From assembly GCA_016718805.1 (NCBI GenBank), contig JADKCP010000003.1:586291-650290 (forward strand): a DNA stretch of 64,000 nucleotides, given 5' to 3'. This document shows, one piece after another, positions 1 to 8,787 of this stretch. The notes under the pieces were generated by a model. The model was not told where the DNA came from, searched no databases, and saw nothing but the letters and a program-made list of their open reading frames with translations. The translations under genes and the position numbers were made by a program. This DNA is from Bacteroidota bacterium. Lineage in GTDB: Bacteria; Bacteroidota; Bacteroidia; UBA4408. How positions within the stretch are numbered: position 1 is the stretch's first letter; every line of letters begins with the position of its first letter.

Positions 1-1
1 T

Positions 2-1693
2 ACTTTTAGTGTTGTATGGCAACACAATTCCTCCTTTTATTTTAGAGCAAGCAGCACTGCAACCACAAATATTGAGCTTTGGAAAAGTGATGGAACAACT
101 TCAGGAACAGGCTTGGTGAAGGATATTTATCCCGGTACAACGGGAAGTTACCCTACCGGTTTTGTTGAATTCAACAATGAACTTTATTTCGGAGCAACGA
201 ATAACACAAATGGCGAAGAATTATGGAAAACAGATGGTACAACAGCCGGTACGCTATTAGTTAAAGATATTTATGCAGGTACTTCGGATGGTGTAACCAA
301 CTTTATTTCAAGATGGCAAAAAAATGGACTCCTGTATTTTATCGCAACAAGTGCTTCCACTTCTGATACTGAATTATGGAAAACAGATGGAACAACAGCA
401 GGAACTACGAAATTAAAGGATATCACACCTGGTGCTCAAGGCAGCAGTCCAACCGCATTTTTCGAATTCAACAATGAACTTTTTTTCACTGCAAATGACG
501 GAGCAATTGGAAGGGAATTATACAAAACAGATGGAACTACAGCTGGAACTGTACTTGTAAAAAATATTAATCCTTCGGCTACTAGCGGTTTAGCCACTTT
601 TAATGTTTACTGGATTCACAATGGTTTTTTCTATTTTATAGCTGAAAGCATTTCAAATGATTTTGAGCTTTGGAAAAGTGATGGAACAACAGCAGGTACA
701 ACTAAATTAAAAGATATAAATCCCGGTTCAACCGGATCAAATTGTAGTGACTTTTATGAATTCAACAATGAACTTTATTTTTCAGCCAATAATGGAAGTA
801 TTGGTAAGGAACTATGGAAAACCGATGGAACAACTGCCGGTACAGTTCTCGTAAAAGATATTTTTGCCGGAGTTGATAATGGTCTTGTTAATTTAAACCC
901 AATTTGGGTGCACAATGGATTTTTCTTTTTCGCAGCTAGAGATATAAATGTGAGCAATCTTGAAATCTGGAAAAGTGACGGAACTACCGCAGGTACTACT
1001 AAACTAAAGGACATATACCCAGGAAATACAAGCAGCGCAGCAACTGATTTTTATGAATTCAATAATCAACTTTATTTTGCTGCCAATGATGGAGTAAATG
1101 GAAAAGAATTTTGGAAAACTGATGGAACAACTGCCGGAACAGTAATGGTAAAAGATATTTTTTCAGGTGCAGTTTCAAACGAATCCAAACCTGAGTTTTT
1201 TGCTACCTATAACGGATACATGTACTTTACAGCTGCCACTTACGGAAACCTTGATCGTGAAATTTGGAAAAGCGATGGTACTAACGCAGGTACAAGTTTA
1301 GTTATGGATATATATGCCGGATTAACTGGTTCAAATCCTTTTACATTTAACATTTTGAACAATACCTATTTATTGTTTTGTGCAAATAGCAATGGTTTAG
1401 GAAGAGAATTATGGGCCTTTAATATGGCCGGTATTGCGAACGAAGTAAATGCTGCTTCTGAATCGCTTAATTTGTCTGTTTTCCCAAATCCTGCTAAAGA
1501 TGTATTAAACATTAGCGCTTCAGAAAGTGGATTAACAATACAGATTTATGATATTAATGCAAGACTAATCACTGAAATTATTTCAGACCAAAACACTACG
1601 CAACTTAATGTTAGTGATTATCCTGCAGGATTGTATTACTTACGCTGCCAAAATAAAAGTACTAGTATAAGTCGCAAAATCATTGTGGAATAA
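2..1693 (+). CDS. ELWxTDGTxxGT-repeat surface protein with T9SS sorting domain, 5' truncated by window edge
   Basis: The reading frame is open to the left edge of the window, so the real start lies outside; the first internal ATG at 113 is not the start. The visible part contains nine copies of the motif ELWKTDGTTAGT and close variants (ELWKSDGT, EIWKSDGT, EFWKTDGT), spaced alternately about 50-60 residues apart, which matches the known ELWxxDGTxxGT repeat family of secreted Bacteroidota proteins, possibly folding as a beta-propeller. The last ~75 residues (SLNLSVFPNPAKDVLNIS ... KIIVE) form a type A T9SS C-terminal sorting domain, so the protein is expected to be exported and attached to the cell surface. 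Ligand or enzymatic role is unknown. It converges with the MerR-type gene downstream. Confidence 0.85.
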   Translation, partial: TFSVVWQHNSSFYFRASSTATTNIELWKSDGTTSGTGLVKDIYPGTTGSYPTGFVEFNNELYFGATNNTNGEELWKTDGTTAGTLLVKDIYAGTSDGVTNFISRWQKNGLLYFIATSASTSDTELWKTDGTTAGTTKLKDITPGAQGSSPTAFFEFNNELFFTANDGAIGRELYKTDGTTAGTVLVKNINPSATSGLATFNVYWIHNGFFYFIAESISNDFELWKSDGTTAGTTKLKDINPGSTGSNCSDFYEFNNELYFSANNGSIGKELWKTDGTTAGTVLVKDIFAGVDNGLVNLNPIWVHNGFFFFAARDINVSNLEIWKSDGTTAGTTKLKDIYPGNTSSAATDFYEFNNQLYFAANDGVNGKEFWKTDGTTAGTVMVKDIFSGAVSNESKPEFFATYNGYMYFTAATYGNLDREIWKSDGTNAGTSLVMDIYAGLTGSNPFTFNILNNTYLLFCANSNGLGRELWAFNMAGIANEVNAASESLNLSVFPNPAKDVLNISASESGLTIQIYDINARLITEIISDQNTTQLNVSDYPAGLYYLRCQNKSTSISRKIIVE

Positions 1694-1745
1694 GCTTGCT
1701 GCACTAGTATATTAGTCAAAACTAGCTTATACTTTCAAAGCACAC

Positions 1746-1759
1746 ACTGGCGCGAGTGA
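1746..1759. repeat. Half copy of a dispersed palindromic repeat
   Basis: The 14 bases ACTGGCGCGAGTGA in the gap between two convergent genes are identical to one arm of the perfect inverted repeat at 11379-11430. The GC-rich block stands out from the AT-rich surroundings. The other arm is not present here, so this may be a decayed copy. Confidence 0.5.
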
Positions 1760-1784
1760 GAGCACTTATTCATCAAAAATTCCA

Positions 1785-2666
1785 CTAAATCAACTTAAGC
1801 AATTCCTGGAATCCTTTGAAAAGGCTGATTGATGGAGGTAGTTTTTTCTTACGTTCAAATACTGCTCTTCCCGATAGCAGTATTGTTCTTTTGGGTTTGA
1901 GCGAAGCTAATGTGTTTATGAGCGAATCAAGCAATCCTTTGTGGGGTGGTGCGGTAATTACTGAAAGTAAGATGTCGGGTTTAACTATTTCGCTTACTCT
2001 AACCAAGGTATCGGTTGGAACACTTTGACCTAAATAAACTATTTTATAATTGCGCATCTTCAAAGCATAAGCGTAAAATAAAAGACTCAGTTCATGCAAT
2101 TCATTCTCGGGCAGAAATAATAGGACAGTTCCTTTGCTTTTTTTGCTGCTTTGCTTGATACTGTCAATAGCCACAATTATTTTTTGCCTAACGATGTTGC
2201 TAACAAAATGTTCCTGGGCAGGATTAATGCTGCCGGTTTGCCACATAGTACCGATGCGAATAAAAAAAGGAACCACTACCTTTTGTATGCAATCTTCAAA
2301 GCCAATGTTTGAAACGCAGTCTGAAAATGTTTTATCAAAACTCGCCTCATTTAAGTCTATCATACTCATAATGAACTTATCAATATGCTCTTCATAGGAA
2401 GTGGAGGCATTTGTTATTTCAGAAACTTTAGCAGCAATTTGTGCTTCGTTTAAAGCGGCTATCTTCGATATTTTAAAGCCGCTTTTGTTGAGCATACTAA
2501 TATTTAGAATGCGTTTTAAATCGTTGTTGGTATAAAAGCGAATGTTGGTATCGGTGCGCTCGGGTTCAAAAAGCGCATACCTTTTTTCCCAGATGCGAAG
2601 CGTATGAGCTTTAATTCCGGATAGTTTTTCTAAATCCTTTATGGAATAATTGGCAGAGAATTTCAT
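1785..2666 (-). CDS. MerR-family transcriptional regulator with cobalamin-binding domain (CarH/LitR-like)
   Basis: Residues 6-75 are a MerR winged helix (YSIKDLEKLSGIKAHTLRIW, then IRFYTNNDLKRI). Residues 90-165 resemble the helical cap of B12-binding domains, including the W142..G..I...QEH153 pattern. The region from about 178 is a Rossmann-like B12-binding domain, with NELHELS at 188-194 matching the ExHxxG-type motif whose histidine (H191) is the lower cobalt ligand in the family. Known relatives (CarH, LitR) bind adenosylcobalamin and act as light-sensitive repressors; a light or B12 response here is inference. The usual glycine after HE-L is serine. The gene stands alone on the minus strand, with a -7-like box directly before its ATG. 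Confidence 0.85.
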   Translation of the reverse strand: MKFSANYSIKDLEKLSGIKAHTLRIWEKRYALFEPERTDTNIRFYTNNDLKRILNISMLNKSGFKISKIAALNEAQIAAKVSEITNASTSYEEHIDKFIMSMIDLNEASFDKTFSDCVSNIGFEDCIQKVVVPFFIRIGTMWQTGSINPAQEHFVSNIVRQKIIVAIDSIKQSSKKSKGTVLLFLPENELHELSLLFYAYALKMRNYKIVYLGQSVPTDTLVRVSEIVKPDILLSVITAPPHKGLLDSLINTLASLKPKRTILLSGRAVFERKKKLPPSISLFKGFQELLKLI

Positions 2667-2670
2667 TTTG

Positions 2671-2678
2671 CAAAAGTA
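2671..2678 (-). promoter_or_regulatory. Bacteroidota -7 promoter box for the MerR gene
   Basis: On the minus strand this reads TACTTTTG, matching the consensus TAnnTTTG. It ends only 4 bases before the ATG, so transcription would start at or next to the start codon, giving a nearly leaderless mRNA. No clear -33 box was seen. Confidence 0.45.
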
Positions 2679-3055
2679 TCATTTGTTTAATAGCTTGTTC
2701 GAAGTATTAAACAAAAAAACTTTCAATAATTTTTTAAACAGTAAAGATAATTCTCATCAATAGTAGTTCAATTAGAAGTTAATTGTTTTTCAACTTATAA
2801 TGATATCCTATTTCAATAAACTCCAATTCTCAGTTTTAGTTACTTCATTAAAAGTATCATAGAATCAACCAATAAAACCAATTTCATAATTGTTGTACAA
2901 TTTTCTTAAAAGCTTAATAAAATGATCCTCTATCATTGTATATTAAATTGATTGTTATAATTCTCCATATAGTTTTGTTTCCCTGAGTATATATTTAATA
3001 ATTTAAAGGAGACTAATAGACACTAATTAGAACATTGAATTTAAATTGAACTATC
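2679..3055. other. AT-rich intergenic stretch, nothing recognised
   Basis: No convincing reading frame, RNA or repeat was seen here. It is followed by a group of hairpin-forming sequences up to 3302. Confidence 0.5.
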
Positions 3056-3081
3056 ATTCTTTTTGCTTGATCAAAAAGAAT
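3056..3081. repeat. Perfect 10-base inverted repeat (hairpin)
   Basis: ATTCTTTTTG, a six-base loop CTTGAT, then CAAAAAGAAT: a perfect hairpin in a non-coding region. It is not directly behind a gene, so a simple terminator role is unlikely. Confidence 0.55.
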
Positions 3082-3084
3082 CAA

Positions 3085-3124
3085 CCTGCCTGCTATTGCA
3101 CAGGCCCAAGCTACTGTAGGCAGG
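3085..3124. repeat. Inverted repeat CCTGCCT ... AGGCAGG
   Basis: A 7-base inverted repeat (arms 3085-3091 and 3118-3124) with a GC-rich centre follows the hairpin at 3056-3081 and precedes the larger inverted-repeat element. It looks like a short dispersed palindrome. Confidence 0.4.
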
Positions 3125-3131
3125 AAAATCA

Positions 3132-3302
3132 AGGCTGATGATAAATTGGCTAAAATTTAAATTAATTTTTTGCAGCGCAACCCAAGCGCTCGATGATATT
3201 CACGTTCGAATAGTTGTATTATATTCTCGCTGGAGGGTTCCTTTCACAGTGCCGGCGTTAAAAAATTTATTCAAATTTCTTAACGCCAATTTCTCATAGG
3301 CC
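3132..3302. repeat. MITE-like element with imperfect ~45-base inverted ends
   Basis: The left part (about 3133-3178) and the reverse complement of the right part (about 3252-3302) align well over roughly 45 bases, sharing AAATTGGC, AATTTRAATWAATTTTTT and a GC-rich inner end. The right arm alone folds into a strong hairpin (3254-3287): GGCGTTAA...TTAACGCC with 14 of 15 pairs. The centre (CAAGCGCTCGATGATATTC onward) has no reading frame. The structure suggests a non-autonomous mobile element or remnant of one. Confidence 0.5.
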
Positions 3303-3432
3303 GGACATTATCTATTAAAAAGTAATTGGAGAATAGGATGTATAAATGACTACAACTAATTATTTTGTTTGCATGCTAGCCCAATTTGCAGGAATTTTCG
3401 TCAAACGGAAAAGCAAACCTAGGTTAAAACCT

Positions 3433-3440
3433 TATATTTG
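3433..3440 (+). promoter_or_regulatory. -7 promoter box upstream of the polysaccharide locus
   Basis: TATATTTG is a full match to TAnnTTTG, 73 bases before the ATG of the first methyltransferase gene. No clear -33 element was identified. Confidence 0.4.
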
Positions 3441-3513
3441 TCAACATGATTGAGGGTAGGACCAAAGCTAAATAGCGCCAATAAAGCCACTCACAATTGT
3501 TTACAAACTGACG

Positions 3514-4530
3514 ATGAAAACCAAAGAAACTACTTTTAGCGAAAACGATATTCGACCAAAGGATTTGCTCGAGGGGCAAAAAATTGCTGTAATGCAGGAT
3601 GTGGGAATGCTTTTATCTAACGCCGATAAATTTGTACACGTTAATTGTCCTGCCTGCAGTGCCAATAAGGGCAGCAAGAAATACGAAAAATACAGTTTTA
3701 CCTATCTCGAATGCAGCGATTGTAAAACAGTTTATACCAGTCCACGCCCAACAGCAGCCTTACTTGGCGAATTTTATTCAAATTCAGTCAATTATGCTTA
3801 TTGGAATAAATATATTTTTCCGGCTTCTGAAAGTACACGCCGTCAAAAAATTGTTGTGCCCCGTGTGGATCGTATTTTAGACTATTGTAAAAAATATGCT
3901 TCTCCAACCAACTCAATTTTAGAAGTAGGTGCAGGCTTTGGTACTTTTTGCGAAGAAATGGCCTGTCGCAAGGTTTTTAATCGCATTGTAGCTGTTGAGC
4001 CATCACCAACCCTTGCGCAAACTTGCCGCAGTCGTGGTGTTGAAACCATTGAATTACCTATTGAAAAAGTAGCACTCAAGGAAGATGAAAAATTTGATGT
4101 GGTAGTAAATTTTGAAGTGATTGAACATTTATTTTCGCCCCGCGATTTTATTCAGCAATGCAAACGACAAATGAAACCGGGAGCATTGTTTGTAGTGAGT
4201 TGCCCCAATGCACAGGGCTTTGATGTAATTACCTTAAAAGAAAAAAGCAATACCATCGACCACGAACACGTAAATTACTTTACCCCACATTCAATTGATT
4301 TATTGTTTAAAGCCAATGGATTTGAAGTATTAGAAGTACTTACTCCGGGAGTGTTAGATGCCGACATCGTACGCAACACCATTTTAGCCGGTGATTTTAG
4401 TGTAGACGATGAACCTTTTTTAAAGCAAGTTTTGATTGATGAATGGGAGACTAAAGGAAAGGCATTTCAAGAGTTTTTAACTGCCAATAAGTTGTCGAGT
4501 AACCTTTGGATTATTGCAAAAAACAAATAG
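3514..4530 (+). CDS. Class I SAM-dependent methyltransferase with N-terminal zinc-binding motif
   Basis: Near residues 44-72 there are two CxxC pairs (CPAC and CSDC) that should form a zinc ribbon, followed by a TSPRPTAALLGEFY segment typical of sugar or polyketide C-methyltransferase relatives. Motif I (ILEVGAGFGTF) is near residue 135 and the post-motif FEVIEHLFSPRDF near 205, typical of the Methyltransf_13/23 type. It transfers a methyl group from SAM; as the first gene of a polysaccharide locus, a sugar substrate is likely but not shown. It ends with TAG. Confidence 0.85.
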   Translation: MKTKETTFSENDIRPKDLLEGQKIAVMQDVGMLLSNADKFVHVNCPACSANKGSKKYEKYSFTYLECSDCKTVYTSPRPTAALLGEFYSNSVNYAYWNKYIFPASESTRRQKIVVPRVDRILDYCKKYASPTNSILEVGAGFGTFCEEMACRKVFNRIVAVEPSPTLAQTCRSRGVETIELPIEKVALKEDEKFDVVVNFEVIEHLFSPRDFIQQCKRQMKPGALFVVSCPNAQGFDVITLKEKSNTIDHEHVNYFTPHSIDLLFKANGFEVLEVLTPGVLDADIVRNTILAGDFSVDDEPFLKQVLIDEWETKGKAFQEFLTANKLSSNLWIIAKNK

Positions 4531-4605
4531 GATGAAGTGCATCGATTCGAAGATAACGGAAATAAAAATGTCATTTACAGCGCTTTAATTTTTTAGAAAA
4601 AGGCA

Positions 4606-6081
4606 TTGGTAAATTTTAGGCAAATACTTAAATCAAGTTCAATCTACACTGTGCTAGCATTTTTGCCAACTGCTTCGCGCATTTTGTTGCTTCCTGTTTA
4701 CCTTCATTATCTTGCCCCCGAAGAATTTGCCATCATAGGTTTAAATACCTTAATAGCTTCACTCCTGCCTTTGTTTATGACCCTCGGTTTGGAAGCAGCC
4801 TTTATTCGCTATTTTTTTGAATACAAAAGCAACGAAAAAATTCTGCGCAGTTATTTTTCAACCATCGCCTTAAGTATTTTCCTAATTTCATTGCTGATAG
4901 GGCTTTTGGTAACAGCTTTTGGAAATCCTTTGTTTCATTTTGCATTTAAAAATCCATATTTCACTTTTTTCCCTTTTGGGATAAGTGCTGTTTTGTTTTC
5001 GATTGTTGCTTCCCAAAACTTGCTTGTTTACGCTTATTACCGAAACATGCAAAATGTGAAGTCATACACAGCTTTTGCGCTTTCCATTTTTCTTTCTTCT
5101 ACCATCGCTGAAGCAGCTGCTATCGTAGTTTTTAAAACCGGTGCTGAAGGAGTAATTTGGACTAAGCTCATAGCAACTGCGCTTATTTCAATGGTTGCTT
5201 GGTTCACTCTTTTTAGAAAAACAGGTATTAGTTTCGACAAACGATTTTTACCTTCTTCCTTAAAATATGCTTTACCCATGTTGCCCTATTCTTTGTCGGC
5301 ATTGGTATTCACGAGTTTCGACAGAGTGATGATTGAGAATAGATTTAATCTAGCTTCCTTGGCGGTTTACAATTTATCGGCTGCCATAGCCAATATTACA
5401 GATTCAATCTTGTTTGCCATACAGAGTGCCACTTATCCAACAGTGTATGCCATGCTAAAAAAAGACCCGAATCAAAACAGTGAAGAAATAAGTAAAACCT
5501 ATCGAATCATTGGATTGGCCGTGCTTCTAATTATTTGCATTTTGGTTGCGCTCAGCCCGTTCGCAGTAATTAATTTTTTAAAACCAGTGTATGTTCAATC
5601 GCTCAGCATTATTCCTATTTTGTTGATGGCTTATTTTTTTCGTTACCTCTACATTGTTTTTGTTGAGCCACTTTTCTTTTTTAAAGACACAAAAAAACTT
5701 CCTTGGCTCAATATCATTGCCGGTGCTACAACGATTGCAGGGAATTTTATTTTACTTCCCTATTTTGGATTAATAGGTTCGGCCATGACAACTATTTTGG
5801 CTCGACTACTCCAGTTATCGCTTACCTTATATTGGTACAAAAGAGTATCCAACATACGTTTCAAATTGGGATATTTATTTCCGGTTATGGTCATTCTTGG
5901 CATCGCCTTATTGCTTGCAAGCTATGTAAATACTGTATTCCCTAATGTTCATTGGTTGGTATATTTCGTAAACACAGTTCCGCTCATCCTACTTGGATTC
6001 TTTGTTATTTTTTATTTGTTTGAAGGAAATTTGAAGCCGCTTTTCAAATTTAATTTTCAACCGATTCGTCACCGCGTGTAA
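4606..6081 (+). CDS. Polysaccharide flippase (Wzx-like, MATE/MOP superfamily)
   Basis: The protein has about 14 hydrophobic segments across 491 residues and the N-terminal pattern of Wzx-type flippases (SSIYTVLAFLPTASRILLLPVYLHYLAPEEFA). It should flip lipid-linked glycan units across the inner membrane. The start is TTG: an in-frame TAG lies four codons upstream, and the next ATG comes ~55 residues later, after the first membrane segment. Its stop is one base before the next ATG, so the two are translationally close. Confidence 0.85.
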   Translation: MVNFRQILKSSSIYTVLAFLPTASRILLLPVYLHYLAPEEFAIIGLNTLIASLLPLFMTLGLEAAFIRYFFEYKSNEKILRSYFSTIALSIFLISLLIGLLVTAFGNPLFHFAFKNPYFTFFPFGISAVLFSIVASQNLLVYAYYRNMQNVKSYTAFALSIFLSSTIAEAAAIVVFKTGAEGVIWTKLIATALISMVAWFTLFRKTGISFDKRFLPSSLKYALPMLPYSLSALVFTSFDRVMIENRFNLASLAVYNLSAAIANITDSILFAIQSATYPTVYAMLKKDPNQNSEEISKTYRIIGLAVLLIICILVALSPFAVINFLKPVYVQSLSIIPILLMAYFFRYLYIVFVEPLFFFKDTKKLPWLNIIAGATTIAGNFILLPYFGLIGSAMTTILARLLQLSLTLYWYKRVSNIRFKLGYLFPVMVILGIALLLASYVNTVFPNVHWLVYFVNTVPLILLGFFVIFYLFEGNLKPLFKFNFQPIRHRV

Positions 6082-6082
6082 A

Positions 6083-7855
6083 ATGAAATTCTTTATAACC
6101 GATAGTGAAAAAAGTTTTTCGGAAAACAAAAGCCGTTTTAAGTTTTTGTTTAAAGGATACATCATTGAAAAATGGAATTTTTCTTACTCCCCTGATGATT
6201 TTAATTTAGCACTAAATGGCATAGAATACAAAGCTGCAGATGCCATGCATGTGGAGCTAAATGCTGCTTTGGAGCGCTTAGAAAATGTTTCTCTATCACA
6301 CAATAAATTTGTAGCGACACGCAATACCAAACGCGATATTCACTTTAGTTTATTGTACAACAGCTATTGGCAATTAGTGGTTAAAAAGCAAGTATTACGC
6401 TTGGTAATTGAAAAATTACTGCAACTAATTTCCGAAAAAATAAGCGAAATTGAATTGGATTTGAATGAAGAATTCAGACTTGCAGAAGTTGATTTTCAGG
6501 ATAGCTTTAAAGAAAAAAAGCTGGCATTCAATTTCAGGGAAACTAAAATTTCTGCATTTACTAAATTAAAACCACTATTAAAAAATTGGGGCTATTATAC
6601 TTTTCATCTCTACAAAAAGCTTGTTGGTTATAGTATTCCAAAACATCCCAATAAAAAAAATATACTGCTCTTAATTTACGATGTGCCTAGCTTGCATATT
6701 GTTCTGGAGCGATTTTATGAATTGGTAAAGAAAAGCAAAGAAGTTCACCTCACCTTGGTTGTGCTTTCATCAGGAATTGCAAAGAACAAGGCAATTGATG
6801 CGCAAAATTTTTCAAGTCAAAATATTACAGTGCTTGATTACACCTTGTTCCGAAATGGGAATAATCAAAACCATAGTGACCTTTATAAGCAGCTTGAATC
6901 TTGGCATCCGGCTTATGCTATTATTCGCAAACAAAAACTTATTGAAAACCTCGAAGATCATTATGCCTGGATTGGAACTGCAATTGAAGCAGTGAAACCG
7001 GATGTTTGTTTTACAGTGAGTTTATCCGAAACAGGAAGAGCAATTAGTGATGCTGCTCGTTATTTTTCAGTGCCATGTGTAAATGTTGAATATGGAATAA
7101 ATACGGATGATCCGCTTTATTTTAACAGCAATACAAATTTTACAATTCGTGCTTGTATCGGAGAAGCCAACCAACTGATTTGGAAAAAAAGGAATGATCC
7201 GTCTGAACAGCATTATAACATTGGTTTCTGCAAGCTCGATAAATTGATTGACTTTAAACCTAATCCTGCAGATTTTTTTCAACGTAATAAACTAGATGCA
7301 ACAAGACCAAGTCTATTTTTTGCAAGCTCATGGACATCTAGCAACAAAAGTTACGACCTTGAAAAGCAAACCTTGGTTGATGAATTATCTAAACTCTGTC
7401 ACAAAAGAAATTGGAATTTGCTCATAAAAAAACATCCGGCTGAAACGGATTCCCTTGTGAAGGATATTATCGATAGAAGTAATTTCGCCAATCAGCTTGT
7501 TTTTAATCATGCCGATATTACCTTGCACGAATTAGTTTGTTATTGTACAGTTGCTACAACACAATCATCGAGCATGTTTGCTGAAACTTTATATTTCGAA
7601 AAGCCTTTTTGTTTTTTGAATAAATCAAAGGAAGGTGGAATTACTGAATTATATACTTCCATTAATGAGGATGGCTTGTTTGAAACCTATAGAAATATGG
7701 AAGATTTTGAACGCTTTGTTGAACAGCTCATGCAACCAGAAGAGCTAATTAAATTCAAAACAAAAGCCCAAAAACTCAAGGAAAAATACCTTTATAAAGT
7801 TGATGGGCTTTCGTCGGAAAGACTTTTGAAATTGCTTATAGAAGCAAAAAATTAA
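6083..7855 (+). CDS. Putative GT-B-like surface polysaccharide biosynthesis protein
   Basis: A 590-residue soluble protein starting one base after the flippase. The C-terminal half contains LLIKKHPAET and a later HELVCYCTVATTQSSSMFAETLYFEKPF segment, patterns seen in capsule/teichoic-acid-type glycosyl- and glycerophosphotransferases of GT-B fold. The N-terminal ~190 residues are mostly helical and not recognised. A role in building or exporting the glycan handled by the flippase is inferred from position. It overlaps the convergent methyltransferase gene by four bases. Confidence 0.55.
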   Translation: MKFFITDSEKSFSENKSRFKFLFKGYIIEKWNFSYSPDDFNLALNGIEYKAADAMHVELNAALERLENVSLSHNKFVATRNTKRDIHFSLLYNSYWQLVVKKQVLRLVIEKLLQLISEKISEIELDLNEEFRLAEVDFQDSFKEKKLAFNFRETKISAFTKLKPLLKNWGYYTFHLYKKLVGYSIPKHPNKKNILLLIYDVPSLHIVLERFYELVKKSKEVHLTLVVLSSGIAKNKAIDAQNFSSQNITVLDYTLFRNGNNQNHSDLYKQLESWHPAYAIIRKQKLIENLEDHYAWIGTAIEAVKPDVCFTVSLSETGRAISDAARYFSVPCVNVEYGINTDDPLYFNSNTNFTIRACIGEANQLIWKKRNDPSEQHYNIGFCKLDKLIDFKPNPADFFQRNKLDATRPSLFFASSWTSSNKSYDLEKQTLVDELSKLCHKRNWNLLIKKHPAETDSLVKDIIDRSNFANQLVFNHADITLHELVCYCTVATTQSSSMFAETLYFEKPFCFLNKSKEGGITELYTSINEDGLFETYRNMEDFERFVEQLMQPEELIKFKTKAQKLKEKYLYKVDGLSSERLLKLLIEAKN

Positions 7856-8667
7856 ACTTTCACAGACCTTGAGAAATAAGTGGAACACTGAAACATAAGT
7901 TTCCATTTATCGCTTTCTTTCACTTTCAGTGTGTCTTTATAAACTTTCTTTTTCAATAAAACAGGAGGCGCATCGTGATAATGGCTAAATTCCTGACTGT
8001 CTTCTTTCAATTTAAAAGCAGCAAGTTTGAATTTATAACAAAGCGGATTCTCTCGAACATTGTAGGTTACAAGATTCTCAGGAACATTGCTATTTTTCAT
8101 TAACTCTTTAATTTTATTCTTGTAAGAACTTTCTTGAATGAAATGAGTATTAAAAAACTCAACTGTATATTTATTGAAAGTGTACATATCGAAAAGTTCA
8201 TTCGAATGGGAAACAATTAAATAACCTCCTTTTTTTAGAATACGACTCACTTGTTTGTAAAATTCCAAATCTTCTTCGGTGCTAAGGTAGGCTAGCACAT
8301 TATAACTCATAACAGCATCAAGCGATGCACTTGGAATTTTCTTTAAATAGCTTACATCATTGCAGCTGATAATTGAAGGATCGTAACCTGCCTTTTTAAG
8401 GCTTTGCTTTCCAATTTCAATTATTTCACTCGAAATATCAATGCCTTTAATGTTAGCACCTTTTTTCAGGAAATCAGGAAAAATAACGGCATCTCCACAA
8501 CCAAAATCAAGAATATTTTTTCCTTTTTTGTAGAGATCAGCAGGAATTATTTTTTTTAAAATGCTTAATCTGTGTGTGTGGTAATCGTTTTTTAAAACCG
8601 AAGTATATTCATCCGCTTCCTTGTTCCAAAAGTTTTTCGAGTTAATGCCTTTGCCGTATTTTTTCAT
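7852..8667 (-). CDS. Class I SAM-dependent methyltransferase
   Basis: Motif I ILDFGCGDAVIFPDF near residue 55, acidic motif II IKGIDIS, and the Methyltransf_11-like segment LDAVMSYNVLAYLS mark a SAM methyltransferase of 271 residues. The substrate is unknown; position in the glycan locus suggests a sugar or lipid. It is transcribed against the preceding genes, tail to tail with a four-base overlap. Confidence 0.8.
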   Translation of the reverse strand: MKKYGKGINSKNFWNKEADEYTSVLKNDYHTHRLSILKKIIPADLYKKGKNILDFGCGDAVIFPDFLKKGANIKGIDISSEIIEIGKQSLKKAGYDPSIISCNDVSYLKKIPSASLDAVMSYNVLAYLSTEEDLEFYKQVSRILKKGGYLIVSHSNELFDMYTFNKYTVEFFNTHFIQESSYKNKIKELMKNSNVPENLVTYNVRENPLCYKFKLAAFKLKEDSQEFSHYHDAPPVLLKKKVYKDTLKVKESDKWKLMFQCSTYFSRSVKV

Positions 8668-8734
8668 GAATTTAGTAAATTGTTGAGCTGCAAATTTATT
8701 TTAATTTTCGTTATGCTTCTCTTCATTCATCGAA

Positions 8735-8774
8735 AATAAAGGGCAAAACCTCGCTTGAGATTTTGCCCTTTATT
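8735..8774 (-). terminator. Intrinsic terminator after the S74 surface-protein gene
   Basis: AATAAAGGGCAAAA (8735-8748) and TTTTGCCCTTTATT (8761-8774) form a perfect 14-base stem, 13 bases after the minus-strand stop at 8788. Confidence 0.75.
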
Positions 8775-8787
8775 ATTAAAAAGAAAA

